The notes: a model not told the origin generated them from the letters alone. DNA of 64,000 nt from Smallanthus sonchifolius (GCA_023525975.1 CM042039.1:11810501-11874500); one strand, 5' to 3'; shown: positions 17,847 to 31,450, numbered from the stretch's first letter. Numbers and translations: made by a program.

Positions 17847-19757
17847 TAGGGGTGTTCATTATTCGAATCCCGTTCGAATAACCTGAAACTCGATTCGAAC
17901 CGAATTCGAATAAAAATTTCGATTTCAAATTTTTGCTTATTCGATTCGAATAAATAAGTCGAGTTCGAATCTTAAAATCCCCAATTCGATTCGATTCGAT
18001 TCGAATAAACCGAATTTATATATTATATAATTTATAATTTTTTAAAATATATAGTATCCTTTTATTTAGGTTGATTTGAGTTTTTTTTAAGTTTTTTATG
18101 GGCTTCAATTCAAATCCATGACTGATGGAAGAATTAATGTTTGGTACTCTAATTTTGTTGATATTTTCATGTTGTTTTTTTAAGTTTTAATACTGTTTTG
18201 ATGGTCGTACTTGTTAGGGATAATATTTGTTACTATTTTTATGTTGTTAAACGCTGCGTTTTTTAGTCGTGTAATGCAGAATTATATTATGGTTGACAGT
18301 GACACACTGAGTATTTGTAACTTTTTGATTTTTTTTTGAAAAAAGCAATAATAGTAATTCGGTTTATTCGAATCGGTTTAAGTGATTTACCCATAGTGAG
18401 TGCCAAGGTACCGTGACGAGCCAAACCTAAGTGAACAACATTACTGTCGATATCGGTATTATCTGAACCCGTATCGGTATTCGCTTTTATGGTTTTCGAC
18501 GACCCGAACAAGTAATTTTATTTATTTTTTTCCTTATTATTATTTAGTTTTATATTTCTTTTTTATTAACATTATTTTTTACCGTTGTGTCTACGTCATA
18601 AAGCGCGTGTATAACATCTAGTTGTAAAACAAAATTAAATATACTAATAAAATAAATATGTATTACAATACTTCTTTAATTCTACCAATACAAATGACAA
18701 CAAACATCCACCACTAGTTTTGTTTGTGGTTGTTCATATAAAAAATAATTGTGATTTAATATACAGTATTTTAGATATAAATAATACAAGGCAATTATTA
18801 AATAAAAATACTGAATTGATACAAGAAAAACAGAAATTAAAAGCTGAAAATCTTTAAAATAAAATAAAAATAGTTTTTTTAAATAGTTTTTAAAAAATAC
18901 TTTTTCCTAAAGAATGAAACAATAAAAATAGTTTTTATAACAATATTCTTTCAGAAAAAGATGAATTTAATAACAAAATGATAGAAACTAAACTAAAAAA
19001 AAGTTAAAAAGAAAAAGTAAAATAATATTTTAAGTATTTAATGATGTATGATCCTCATGGGAAAACAAAGATGTCACCTAAAATGATGTAAAATGCTTAA
19101 TTAATGGGTGTATGAATCATGGTTCATATAATTAAAACGTAGGATGGTAACCCTCGATATATACAATAATACAAGAGTGATGACAACCCTAGAGACGTCT
19201 ATACGTGGGCTCATGGGCTATAAACCAATACACACTAAATATACAACTAACAAGGCTCATAAACAAACTGCGCATAATGGTTGTGGTGGATCCATTAAAC
19301 ATAAAACAAAGGCAAAAATAACAAAAAATTTACTATTCGTATCAACTTCTCACGGTGACTAAGGGTCAAGCATCAATGGTTGGCCTAAAGACTACAACTA
19401 GACACCAAAAACCCCCCACAAAATTAAATCTCATCTAATATGAACAAAACTTTTGAAATATTTTCATATACAGGTGTACTAATACAACCTCAATTTACAA
19501 ATCTTAATCTTCGTTATTATGTATATAATAAAAAAAAATTAAAAAATAACCAGAAGTGGCAACCTTACCATCATTTTGCTGTTGAAGGCTTCCAGTCTTT
19601 AAATACGTCTACTGAATTCATTCGTGTCGATCAACAAGTCTTCGAGTGTTGCAGTTGTTTTTAGCTGATGACTAAGAGAAGCGATTGTCTTCTGGCCAGA
19701 AAAAAAAAAATTCAAATTCGAATAAACCGATTCGATTCGTTTGAACACCCCTAACTA
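17847..19757. mobile_element. Non-autonomous hAT-like element, TTCGAA type
   Basis: The left end is TAGGGGTGTTCATTATTCGAA and the right end TTTGAACACCCCTA, inverted to each other. The subterminal regions are packed with ATTCGAAT/CGATTCGAAT. The flanks ATTAGGGC and ATTAGGCC are a near-perfect 8-bp duplication if four extra bases at the right end are counted in. There is no transposase-like ORF in 1.9 kb. A Helitron-like segment lies inside. Confidence 0.6.
18385..18621 (+). mobile_element. Helitron-like 3' terminal segment (decayed)
   Basis: It ends with AAAGCGCGTGTATAACATCTAG (CTAG at 18618-18621). It shares scattered long matches with 62325-62589, for example CCCGTATCGGT, CGCTTTTATGGTTTT and GACGA-CCGAAC, followed by a T-rich stretch. 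The better-kept copy there has a proper hairpin before CTAG. Confidence 0.45.
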
Positions 19758-19942
19758 ATTAGGCCCAAACAACTCCCCCCCCCCATTTCCCCCAAAACTG
19801 TAGCAAAAAGATCGAAAAATAAGTTTTCTTCTTGCTCGAAAAGTCTGTTTTCAAACTTCTAAAAAATGACAATTTCATTCCAAATCAAATTAAGTGATTT
19901 GCGTAATTGCCGGTTCTTCTTCTCACTCAATATCGTCATTCA

Positions 19943-20314
19943 GGGGTGTTTGAGATTGAGTTTGAAAATGATTTATAAGTCAAAAAAGTGTTGGCATTGA
20001 TAAAAGTTTTTTTATTTTGACTTTTTGATAAGGTTTAAAAAGTTGTTTTCAAAAGTTACAAATCCTGGCTTTTTAAAACTCCTTATAAGTTTTTGAATAT
20101 AAAATTAACAATCTATCCACCCTTTACCTTACAATAAATATAAGTTAAGCCAAAACTTTTTGAAAAATAACTTATTGACTTATTGGCTTGTCTCATCACA
20201 AAAGCTAATCCAAACACTTTTTTTAAAAACTTATTTTGGAAAAATCTTAAGTCAATAAGCACTTTTGACAAAAAAAACACTTTTAGAGTTAAATAAGCAA
20301 TCCCAATCACCCTC
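19943..20314. mobile_element. MITE-like inverted-repeat element
   Basis: The left end GGGGTGTTTGAGATTG mirrors the right end (inverted GAGGGTGATTGGGATTG). Inside, ATAAGTCAA/TTGACTTAT motifs occur toward both ends. I did not resolve a TSD, so the superfamily is open (hAT or PIF/Harbinger). Confidence 0.5.
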
Positions 20315-20329
20315 TTAATCTTCCATTAT

Positions 20330-21340
20330 GTAGGAGATCCATGTAAGAAGAACGAGTCGTGGTACATGTCTAGTTCGTGTCATGTGTGTATAACTTTTTA
20401 CTTGTGTGTTTGCATTGTTGTCCGTGTAATTGGTCAATAGTGATAGGAAAGAGTCGGTCCTTCAGGTGTTGTCTCCACGTGGTGACGTGGCCGTCTCTAT
20501 GGGGGCGTAGCAGTCACCATGTGGGCGACTAGGTAGTTATCTTGGGTGACGAGAGTGACGGGCCCTTGTGTGGTCAATAGTGAGACACGAAAGGGGGTTC
20601 TCGAAGATGATATAAATATCCCGACGGGGATGACCCTGACGAGGTTATAGGTGTAGTTTATTGTGTGTTAAACCTTGATTGGCCTTGGTGATAATTCAAT
20701 GATTTGATGATATTGTTATTGTGTGTGCTTAATATTGATGGTTATGATGTCAAGTTTTATGGCGAGGATGTTAGTGGACCTTAAAAGAGTCTTGTTTAGG
20801 GCTTGTCATGTCTACATCTAGGATTCGATTGTGTTAACCAGTCTTCCGGGTGATATGAGTGTTAGGCTACAGGATTGTGGTCTTGGTAAGTCCAATCTAA
20901 ATCGGTGAGACTTACGGGTCATGGTTATGGGTTGAATTAGGATTGTTGAACCCTAGGGGAGTTGGAGTGTCTTAGGTGGTTTGGGTTACTAGTGTGTATG
21001 CTAATTTATCTTACAGTACAAGTAAAAGGGCTAAGTTTTAATATAAAGATGTTTCCATCAGGAAGGTTTTATGTTTAATATAACTAGTAGAACTCACTCA
21101 GCGTAACTTACTTTGTATCTACGTTAGACTGTTTTCCAGGTGAGTTCATAGGACGATGTATCTTAGCTAGAGAGCGATGTTACTCGGATTGGTGTGTGTA
21201 TTCGTACGGTAAGGTGAAGTGCAATAATGAATTTAATATATAAATACTATTTTAAGTTAAGATTTCGATTGAATGTTTTTACAAAGAGTTCAATGTTTTT
21301 AAAAGGATACACAACAATGTGACCCAACTGTAGGGTGTTT
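20330..21340. other. Possible old gypsy LTR remnant
   Basis: It is less AT-rich than its surroundings and contains GAACTCACTCAGCG followed by a spliced-leader-like CAGGTGAGTTC. The same GAACTCACTCAGCG motif is seen near the end of the LTR at 30139-32509. No boundaries or ORFs were found. Confidence 0.35.
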
Positions 21341-24300
21341 GGTTTGAGACCTAAGAAAATATGTCATTTCACCTATCCAAAGACTATATGTGTAATTACC
21401 TTAAAGATTTAAGCAAAATTGTTATTTCCCTCATCTTTTAGTATTACCAATTGAACCCACTTTGAACTCCATTTTTTGTAACATCATGATTTTTCAGGTA
21501 TTATTTTATTTATTTATTTTTTCAATAATGACATTTTCATTTTCAATCCGGTACTTGTATGACGCAATATGTCACATTAATTATTTTTCTAAACATGTAT
21601 TAATCTAAAATTTCAACATTTCAATTACATGTTATTTTCTATTAAATATATAACATATGTATGTTTATTTATATAGGATACAGATCATTTCCAACCCTAT
21701 TTTCATGTAAAAACCTTATAACCACATGACAATCAAGGATTACCTTTACCAATTATGATCGAATGGTCAACAAAAAATGATGCAATTAAAAAAAATTCTG
21801 GCAAATTATCATTTGATAAAAAGAAATTATAGTCCATTTACAACCGAAATTTTACATTTCCCCATAAAACCATTATTTACTTTACATACTATTTGAAGAA
21901 AGGTGGTACTTTCCCCTACCCTCAAATCTTCTTCATCCACAATCCACATTCATATGCATAACCACCGGCCGAATCTGCAAGATCTGAAACCACATCTCGG
22001 CCAGACCTGCAACATCGCGAACCATCCTAAAGAACCGTCTCTATATCTCAAAATTAGATCGTTTCTCATTCCCCCAACTTTCTTACAGACTTCGATCCAG
22101 ATCTGTGATGTTCGCTGGTGTTTAATGTATGTGCAAATATGTTTTGGTGAGTTTTCGTTCGAAATAGAAACGATCTATGTTATGGATGATTGCAGGTATG
22201 TTTGCTGATGTTCAATGTTTCCAAATCATTTGCTTCTAATATTTTATTCGGTTACGAATGATTGATGGTGAATGAGAAACAAAAGCAACGTTTGAAAACT
22301 TTGTTTACGGCGATGAAGATGTCGTAACCGTCAATGGAAGGAAATGCAATGAAGGAGCCTACAATTTTGACTCTTTTTGGTCAAAACTTGGTTTAATTTA
22401 ATTATTTTTATTATTTTTTTATATTTAAACGAAAACACACCTTTTTTTATTTTCTTTTAGGTCAAAACTTTGTTTAATTGTTTTATTGTTATTATATTTT
22501 TTACTTTGTTGTTTTGTTACACCTTCCTACTTTATAATACACTTGTAATATCAATGTACCTTTTTTTATATAAGTGCAATACCCAGTTTATTGAATTTAA
22601 TATTTTTTAATGTAAACTCTTTTAATTATGCATGTTATATTTACTTTTGAAATTTCATATCTTTTAATGTAATATCATGTTCTGAATCTTATATTAACCT
22701 TCTTATTTTTTAAATTGAATTATAAGATTGTTTCTGTATTATATAATTCATGTTCCTTACATGAGTATAACTGGTAGCTATATTGGTTTAATTTAAAGAC
22801 GTCTGATTACACCAGTGTAATCAGTAGATACAGTGATGTTGTATTTCTTCACTATTTTTTTTAATAAGCGGTAGTTTGCATTTATGTAAACCATGTTCGT
22901 TATACCAATGTAAACGTTTGTTACATTAATGTAATAAACGACATCCGAAAAAAAATTCGAGACTATAATGGAATTAAAGAGAAAAATGTGATCAGTTTAA
23001 TGGTATATTTTTATAAAAAAATAACAAAGTATAAAAAAGTTATGAAGGTTTTTTAAAAAATGGGAAGAATCTTTTTATAAAAAAAAGATAAATGAATTGT
23101 AATTCATGGTGTCAGATTTTGTTTGGTTGAAATGGATTTCAAAAAGTGTATTTCATGGTGAAAACTCAAATTAGCCTTTAACAAAGAAAAATTCTAGTGA
23201 TATGTGTCAAGCTCTCATTGGTTGAGATGAGTTTTAGGGCTTTCTCATGAAATGTGGGTTTTGATTTGAACACTACCTAATTTATATAAACATATATATA
23301 TATATATATAAATTAAATCAAAATAAAACCTATAAAGTCTAGTTACATCTTTATATATATATATAAAACTATAAATAAATATGTAAATTCATATACATTT
23401 GATTATAGTAAATAAACCACTTTGTAATCTTATTAAAATGAAAGTTATTTCCTTTATAAATAATTATAATAACAACTAGATTTTTTATAAATGTTATAAA
23501 AACATTTTTATAAACAATTAAAAAGGAAATTAAGATAATTAATGTTAAGCATTGAACCCCAATCTTGAACCCCCACTTTTGCACTTGGCCATTCACACCT
23601 CAAATTGAACCCATTCAAAGGTTTTGAACCCTTAACCCGTCCTTTGACTTACTGAAGTCAACAGGAACGAACTCCTCGCAATTAGGCATCAAATTCGACA
23701 AAAACCCAAAGGCTTTGGGCTTACCATATATACTTGAATGATTTCGAACACATTACAATCAAATTACCAGACCAATTTAACCAAATTACGCGGTTAATTT
23801 CGAAATTTGAATGGTTTAACTTCCCAGAGTCAAACCTAGTCAAATCAATTTCAAATCAAACAATTAAACGCGTTTAACACCCACAAATCACGCCTTGATT
23901 ATTTTCGCATGAATCCAGACCTTAATCGCGACCCAATTCATCAACACTCGGTCCAAATCACGCGTAATTCGTGTTGATAGCTATTCCCTGCTAATTCGAA
24001 TCGAATTGATCAAATTAAGTGGAATTGATCCGTTTGAATCATTCACACACCTTCGTACATCCCCTCACAAACTCTCTTAACACACACGCACTCCATTTCA
24101 CTTCTGAATCTCGATCGAGCATCAAGAACAGTGGCTCTGACTTCTCAGCAGTTCTTGCTCAATCCTTCACCGATTCAAGTAAGCCTTACAGCTTTAGTTT
24201 CGTGATTTGATGCCCTTTAATAGCCCTTTATAAATTCGTAACATCAGATCCTTCCTTGCTCAATTTCAATATGAGTTCGTGACCAATTCATACGTATTCA

Positions 24301-24380
24301 GATTGGGATTTTTGAATTAATTCTTTTAGCATATAAGTATTATTGGATTTCATGTTTATACCAGCAAAACCATCTAGCCC
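21341..24380. other. Non-coding, AT-rich
   Basis: No gene recognised. The ORF at 21903-22208 lies in a more GC-rich patch but has no motif. Short AT microsatellites occur at about 23295-23311 and 23353-23366. Confidence 0.4.
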
Positions 24381-24452
24381 ATTCGGTTAAGTCACTGCAC
24401 CGCTGGACTAGATGGCGTGGATTCGAAACCCACATACAACGGTTCTTTTTGC
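24378..24452 (+). mobile_element. tRNA-like SINE head
   Basis: TAGCCCATTCGGTTAAG resembles box A and GGATTCGAAACCC box B, spaced as in a tRNA. The fold is not a convincing cloverleaf, so a SINE remnant is likelier than a tRNA gene. Confidence 0.4.
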
Positions 24453-24529
24453 GTGCTCACTGAACCAGACCCAGACCCGGCCCCCTTTCGGGCTTGTGCT
24501 TAAATCCGTTCGAACTAGTTTCTTATTAG

Positions 24530-24630
24530 TGCCAGCCTCTTGGTCCAGTGGTTGAAACGTTAACATCTCACAACAGCCACCCGGGTTCGAGCCGGGACCC
24601 GAGTGGCTGTTTTCTTTTTAAAAAGCCGAT
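24530..24630 (+). mobile_element. Second tRNA-like SINE
   Basis: TTGGTCCAGTGGTTGAAACG (box A) and CCGGGTTCGAGCCGGG (box B, inside a perfect small stem), followed by an A-rich stretch. It lies 80 bp after the previous tRNA-like unit. Confidence 0.5.
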
Positions 24631-25110
24631 TTTCACACTCAAATTTATTGTATAAACTTTTTATTAAGCCCATTACTATTTAGAACTAACTTGTGCAAAA
24701 ATAAACCAATTTTAATTGAGAACTATCATTTTTATAATTTAAATGATTTTGGAAACCTCATTTGCATTATAAAAGAAATTCATTTTAATTGAAATTATTA
24801 ATTTTTATTGGAAGCATTTGTATTATCTATTATTATAATAATTGGTAAACATTTTATAAAATACATTACCATTTTACAGAACTTCATAAATCGATTTTAT
24901 AAAACAATTATCTATGTAGATTTTTAAACTTTAATTAAACAAATGTATATCTTTACACGCCTTACTTCATTTTAGAGACACACTATTTTAATAAAATTTA
25001 AATAAATTTTTTATTTATTTTAATAAAATTTAAATAAATTTTTTATCTATTTAAATTGATTATCTTTTTATTTAAAATCAATTTAGGGTTTTGAATTATA
25101 TAAAATTCCT

Positions 25111-25111
<1 letters not shown>

Positions 25112-25144
<33 letters not shown>
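25112..25144. repeat. (AT)n microsatellite
   Basis: A run of AT dinucleotides in an AT-rich region. Confidence 0.9.
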
Positions 25145-25147
<3 letters not shown>

Positions 25148-25648
25148 CACATTGTTATAAAGAAATAAATAAAATAGATTTATTTATTTTAATAATATCA
25201 CACTACTTTTAAAGACACATTATTTTAAATAAATAAATAAAAGGGAGTTATTTATTTTTGTAAACTAAAAACCCTATGACAATTATTATATTCATTAAAA
25301 TTTATATATACTTTGAACTTACATTTTTATTTAATACAAGTGTCATCCTTTACATGAAATAACACAGCTTTTTTTACAAATCCACACATCAAGACCCATT
25401 GAACCCTAGACCTTGTTTTAGACTTTGTGCATGCTAACTGATTCAAACTCATACAAGTGTCATCCTTTACATGAAATTTTCTTTTATATATTTTTGGGGT
25501 GAAACATGATTACTCAACACAAACTATTTGCAATTACACACGTACAATTCTACAATATGATCATATGTGTTTATTTGTGCTTTATGCTTGAATGCTAATT
25601 GTTAAGGTTACATATACATGACACACTCGTGCAATTGTTAACTCTTTA

Positions 25649-25829
25649 CATCAGGATAACATTTGTGTTATGCCCTACATTAAGATAACATTTGTTGTTT
25701 TGCCATACATCAGGATAACATGTGTTGTTATGCCCTTCATTAGGATACCATGTGTTCTTATGCCCTACATCAAGATAACATGTGTTGTTATGCCCTACAT
25801 TAGGATAACATGTGTTGTTATGCCCTTTA
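25649..25829. repeat. Tandem repeat, unit about 31 bp
   Basis: About six copies of a unit built on CATCAGGATAACATGTGTTG and TTATGCCCTA. Copies vary by single bases (TTAGG/TCAGG/TCAAG). Confidence 0.85.
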
Positions 25830-27354
25830 GATATAATGTTTGATCTGTGTACCTAGCTTAACGTAGATTCTCCATAAATGCTTTATAAACCATGTATCAT
25901 ATGAATTGTATACAAAACATTTGAACTTTATTTGTGGTGTCAAAACCTATGTATGCTCACCAAATTTTTAGTTGACCTCGTTTTTATCATGTTTTAGGTA
26001 CAGATGTTTGAGTTAAGATTCAAGTTGTTTCACTTAGGATTGATGTGACACCCAGCATACCAGGTCAATATCCATATTTCATAATTGCACGTTCATTGAT
26101 TATATTTCCTGGTTTATTATTTTGACATAGTTTTGTCATGGAGTCTAGCAAAGGAACAAATATTATACTTTAGTAATTTTTAGAATTACCAAGAAGTAAA
26201 CGGTTATAACCCGCAAGGAACGTCGTTGGTGATTAACAAATCTTTATTCCGGAAAAGTCTAGTAATACGCTTTGATATAAAAACATATATATTGGTGACA
26301 AGATTATTAAAAATGAACACAACGATATCAGTTCATGGTGACGAGTTATTATTACAAGTGCATATATATATATTGTAGTTAAACATTAACTATGACGTGT
26401 TAAATTAGTGGATTATTGAAAAATAATCAAGATACAAAATATATAGGGTTTTTGACATTTAAAAATCCGAACACCGAGTGTTAGATCACGAGAGCGCCTA
26501 CCGGGTATACCCTACCCAAAAATCACTCAACTAATAACTAGATTAATACCACATGTGGGAACAAGACCCAACACACCCCCCCTAACCCCTCTCGGCCGAG
26601 ACCACCCACCCACCACCCACTTTCCACCTTTTCCACTAACTCCATCAAATCATGTCATTAGAGCCATGCCATTTCAAGTGCTAACCCATCCAAGATCACA
26701 TCAGTCTCATCTAACATATCTTGTAATGATGATAGTGTTTAAAACACTCCAAATCTTCTATCTCTACACATATATACACGTCACACACACATATATAGAC
26801 ACACATTCACATTCCAAGACAAAACCAAAGTTAAAAAGTTAGGGTTAGAGCTTTGGAGATTGAAGAAGCTCTTGAAGGTTTGAAAGACGGTTTGCTAGTG
26901 CATCAAGTCATCCACATTTTTCTACCAACAAATCCCCACCTAGCTTGTCTAGTGGTAAGGAAAACGACACCCAACTCTAGGTCCACCTTTATTTTCTTAA
27001 TCTAAACACGTTGTTCATCATAATAAACAAAGGGATTGAAAGATTAAAAGAGTTTTCTTAAGAATTTAACTTTATAAAGTATAAAAGTTAGGGTTTTGTA
27101 TAAATATGTATAAATGGGTCGAAATTATTAAAGATGAAATGTAATATTTGTTGGTTTGATTATTTATGTAGTGAATGGATATATAATCTTGTAATATCAA
27201 GGATAAAGGTAGAGAAAAACTAAAATATACATAGATATATATATGTTGGTCGAAAATATACATGCACATGTTTATTTATATGTTTGACTTGATTAAGAAA
27301 CAAGAAGTGTTAGTGTATGATTTCAGGTATATAAATAGAGACTAGAATATGCAT

Positions 27355-27378
27355 GCATATATATATATATGGATCGAA

Positions 27379-27440
<62 letters not shown>
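27355..27440. repeat. (AT)n microsatellite inside solo LTR
   Basis: An AT run of about 60 bp (27382-27439) preceded by a shorter one. The reported ORF of repeated isoleucine-tyrosine here is an artefact of this repeat. Confidence 0.9.
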
Positions 27441-27441
<1 letters not shown>

Positions 27442-27581
27442 TATATTTGTGTTTGATTTGATAAATGATTTGGTAATAATCAAGTAGTTGGATCCATAAA
27501 TAAAAATGATAAGTTAATATGAATATATGCACACGGTTTTGTTATTTGAATAATCATGATAATAAATCATAGATGAATAAA

Positions 27582-28115
27582 GGGTTATTGGATTTTAATA
27601 ATCCCACCTTTTACCAATTGGCCAATAATAATCCCAACTGAGAATATTCTTACCACTAGTCCCTACTTTCAAACTATTTTGTTACATTGGACTTCCCGTT
27701 AAAAAAACTTAACGCCGTTAGATTTTATATGGCGTGGACATCTGCAAACCACAGGAAAGTCGAGCCAAGCTAGCAGTGGTCTCGTGGTGGGTTTTGAATT
27801 GGCTCTGGTGGTGTTTAACTGGGCTCGTTAAACACTACCGTTATCTCTGTTTGGACTTGCCTGACCAACGAGACTAGTTAAACACCACCAAAGCCAATTT
27901 CAAAACCCACCACGAGACCACTGCTAGCTTGGCTCGACTTTCCGGCAGTTTGCAGATGTCCACGCCATATAAAATCTAACGGCGTTAAGTTTTTTTAACG
28001 GGAAGTCCAATGTAACAAAATAGTTTGAAAGTAGGGACTAGTGGTAAGAATATTCTCAGTTGGGATTATTATTGGCCAATTGGTAAAAGGTGGGATTATT
28101 AAAATCCAATAACCC
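27582..28115. mobile_element. Palindromic MULE-type MITE with 9-bp TSD
   Basis: A nearly complete palindrome: the first about 250 bp (from GGGTTATTGGATTTTAATAA) return inverted as the last about 250 bp, with only about 35 bp of unpaired centre. ATGAATAAA flanks it at 27573-27581 and 28116-28124, a perfect 9-bp duplication typical of Mutator-like elements. No ORF. It inserted into the solo LTR, after or before its partner was lost. Confidence 0.88.
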
Positions 28116-29520
28116 ATGAATAAAAGTATAAAATTATACTTGGTGAAAAAGTGAGATACATGTGTATGTATATATGTGAAATCGTATGGAACATACATAA
28201 ATAGATATGTGTTTAAGTTGGTGAATTTGAAAAGATTGTCAAGTATGAAAATGTGTTTATATGAAAAGTATATAAATGTATGAGTATGATTATAACTGGC
28301 GAAATTTGAAAAGTTGTTAAACATTTCATGTATATATATATATAGAAGTCATGATATATATATATATAAATAACGGGGAAATTGTTAACTCGGAACTAGA
28401 CATGAAACGACTAAATAAATGAAAACATATATGTTTAGAACTTGTTGATAACATGGAACGTAGACGCGAATAATGAAATATAAAGACGTTCGGTTTAAGG
28501 ATAAATAATCATATGTTATTAAGAAACTTGTTTAAATATATGTTGGATTGTTAAAACATGATTATATTTGTGTGCATAAATAGATATAAATAAATGCATG
28601 TTGAACGTAAACACGTTAATAAATGTCGTTCGGAACGAGTAAATTGTATGAGTACGTGTTAACATGGATTATGTGCACGTAGGACGACTCGCATGCTTAG
28701 AACATACTTGAACGACATTTGTAGTTTTATATAATTATTGATACGAAATAATTATATGGTAATACGCGAAATATAATATAAATATATTATATGATGTTGT
28801 AAAAATAATATTTATTTTTGACAAACGTATCAAGTCACCAATATGGAAATATATTATTTTCTTAGAAAATAAGTAAAGCGTCTAGACTGGAATAATAATC
28901 ATCAACGGGTCGTCACGATAAAACACGGTTTTATTAAACAAAGACGCACTTAACGGGATTCGTTAAGGCGGGTGAACAACTTGTGTTTAAGACGGTTAGT
29001 CTTAACATGTAAGGTATCCTTGTGTATTTAGGGTACGGATAAGCGGGGTTTACGGTTATTCAAGTGTTTGCTAGCAGTCATACTGTCGAGGTGAGTTTCA
29101 CTAATTCCCCTTTTTCTAAGTTTTTCAACTGATTTGGGGTGGAAACATACTTGTAAAAGACTTTTGTGTGTAAATGAATTGAACTAATGATCTGATCGTA
29201 TGTGTGTATTGAGGGAAAAGTAAAGCGCTTAAAGTCCTCTGAATAAGTTAGTAACCATTAGCTATTTTAGCCCGGGATTATATGGATAGTACTATTGGGG
29301 GTGACGCCTCCGGTCATGGTTAGTCGCGCTAACCAGGGGTCCAAATGGCCGAATGACCGCATATTGTCTTACTCGCAGAAAGGCGGGGGGAGGCACAGAA
29401 TCTTGGGGTTTGGTTACGGTCTCGTACATTACATACTATTTTGTATTCCTTGCAAGCTTACAAATGGGGTCAATAGATCGGATTAGTATTCATATTCATT
29501 GGTAATACATGCAAAAGGGT

Positions 29521-29711
29521 TTTGATCAGGCTAAAGTGATCAGGTTTTAAACCAAAGAGTTCTGATCAGGTTTAAGTGATCAGGTTTAAATAAAGGGTTT
29601 TGATCAGGCTAAAGTGATCAGGTTTTAAACCAAAGAGTTCTGATCAGGTTTAAGTGATCAGGTTTAAATAAAGGGTTTTGATCAGGTGAAAAGGATCAGA
29701 TTTAAACATTG
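29521..29711. repeat. Tandem repeat, unit 77 bp
   Basis: Two full copies and a partial third, each with several TGATCAGG motifs (TTTTGATCAGGCTAAAGTGA...). It lies within the solo LTR. Confidence 0.85.
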
Positions 29712-30624
29712 GGTTTATGATAACTCTTTATAATAATTTGTGAACTCACCAACCTCGTGTTGACATTTTTAAGTATGTTTTCATGAAAATGAACGTGGTC
29801 TCCAGGCTAGCAATGTAGGTTACTTACATACATGAGGATACAGCTTTTGGAAGGATTTCACTTGTATAACTCATGGTTTTGAGTCATATTTGAGAAATCC
29901 TAAACTTTGTAAAAACTAAGTTATGTTTTGGGATGTAAACATTTAAACTTTGGTTATGTATCCAATATCATGTATGTGTTTGCGGTAATCATATGCTTCG
30001 AAAACCAGTGAACGTTACGCCACGCGTTTCCGCCTTGGCGGGGTGTGACAATTGAGGTCCTAGTTTTAAACTTAATAAAGATATTCATGTATTTTTGATT
30101 CTTGTAAATGTCGCAATTGATTACTTGAGCTATGAAATTGTAACATCCCGAGTTTTAGAGCGCGAAAGAATTCACGAGAATTAAAAACTTAAATAAGAAA
30201 AAGGGAAGCGGGCTTGGGCTGGGGTGTATGGGCCGAAAGGGGCCAGGGTATGGGCCCTTATAAGCCTCAAGACTAACCCCAAACCCTAACTTCCAACACC
30301 ATTTTCGTTTTCTAGAGAGAGAAGGTGGGAGAGAGCCTAGAGAAAGAGAATCCCGATTTTCGAATCCGAGCTCATAGAATCGTAGGCATACGTATCTGGA
30401 ACGTTTAGCTGCGGAGAAGAAGCCTTTACAGGTAATCGATTTTCCTAGATCTGAGTTTTTGTTATGAGTTGGGTTTTGAAGAAAAATCGGGTAAAGGTTA
30501 GGTTTTTACATTTAAAAAAATGGAAACAAAGTATAGATTTAGACTCTCGGTTAGAAAACACACGTTTTGAATGTAAAAAAGTTCGGATCTTGACGAGGTC
30601 GGATCTACATGAAAAAGTTATCAG

Positions 30625-30780
30625 GTTCTGCGTACTTATCAGGTATGTAAAAAACAAAGCCTGCGTACTTATCAAGTACGCAAGAAGCAAAGCCTGCGTA
30701 CTTATCAAGTACGCAAGAACGAAGTCCGCGTACTTATTATGTACGCAAGAGCAAGGCTCTGCGTACTTACTTAGTGCACA
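30625..30780. repeat. Palindromic tandem repeat (GCGTACTTATCAAGTACGC)
   Basis: About five units of about 31 bp. Two copies hold the near-perfect hairpin GCGTACTTATCAAGTACGC; the others are decayed in one arm. Confidence 0.8.
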
Positions 30781-31120
30781 GGCATCAAGTCTATGGATAT
30801 ATATAGCTGGTTAGTGAAGTCAGTATGTTCGTCGGGATAGAAAAAGGCGAATTTAGCCTTAAGTTCGCCTAGCCAGAAATGGTGAAACCGTTTAGTGTCG
30901 AGTTAAGTCTGATACGCGTCGAATTGTTATGACTGTGTGAGATCCGGTAGACCATTCCTGCTAAGATACCATGTGAGTTCTAATCCCTTTTTTGCCTTCT
31001 TTAGGGGTGATGTGCATACTTAGTGTAAAGCGTTTATTATATTTTATATATTGTAAACTGAAGGGAAAAGCTATGTTTTAGTGAAAAGTTTAAAAGAGGA
31101 AAATGTACATTTTGAGCAAA

Positions 31121-31450
31121 GTATAGTTGTATCATTGGCAAGTGTTTACTATATTTTCATATACATAAACAAATGCATGATATTTATGACAAGTTATGTT
31201 TCAGTAAAGTATAGTTATATCATTGGCAAGCATTTACTATATTTTCATATACATAAACAAAGACATGATATTTATGACAAGTTATGTTTCAGTAAAGTAT
31301 AGTTATATCATTGGAAAGCGTTTACTATATTTTCAAATACATAAACAAAGGCATGATATTTATGACAAGTTATGTTTTCGTAAAGTATAGTTATATCATT
31401 GGCAAGCGTTTACTATATTTTCATATACATATACAAAGGCATGATATATG
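31121..31450. repeat. Tandem repeat, unit about 88 bp
   Basis: Four copies beginning GTATAGTTATATCATTGG at 31121, 31209, 31298 and 31385, about 95% alike by eye. Confidence 0.9.

Larger units (their letters stand above)
26044..30050. mobile_element. Large solo LTR, probably Ty3/gypsy
   Basis: It runs from TGTGACACCC to GGGGTGTGACA and is flanked by a perfect 5-bp TSD ATTGA (26039-26043, 30051-30055). The length is 4,007 bp including a 534-bp MULE, so the LTR proper is about 3.46 kb. There is no internal domain, tRNA primer site or polypurine tract within, hence a solo LTR left by LTR-LTR recombination. The size and TGTGACACCC/GGGTGTGACA ends suit a gypsy (chromovirus) LTR, but the lineage is inferred. 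Confidence 0.8.

Noticed and set aside
21903..22208. 101-codon ORF in a GC-richer patch
   Set aside because: No recognisable domain, no support from splice sites, and it lies among AT-rich repeat-like DNA.
24378..24630. Two tRNA-like sequences as true tRNA genes
   Set aside because: Box A and B are present but the acceptor and anticodon stems do not pair well; both are followed by SINE-like tails.
27323..27532. ORF with repeated isoleucine-tyrosine
   Set aside because: It is the translation of an (AT)n microsatellite.
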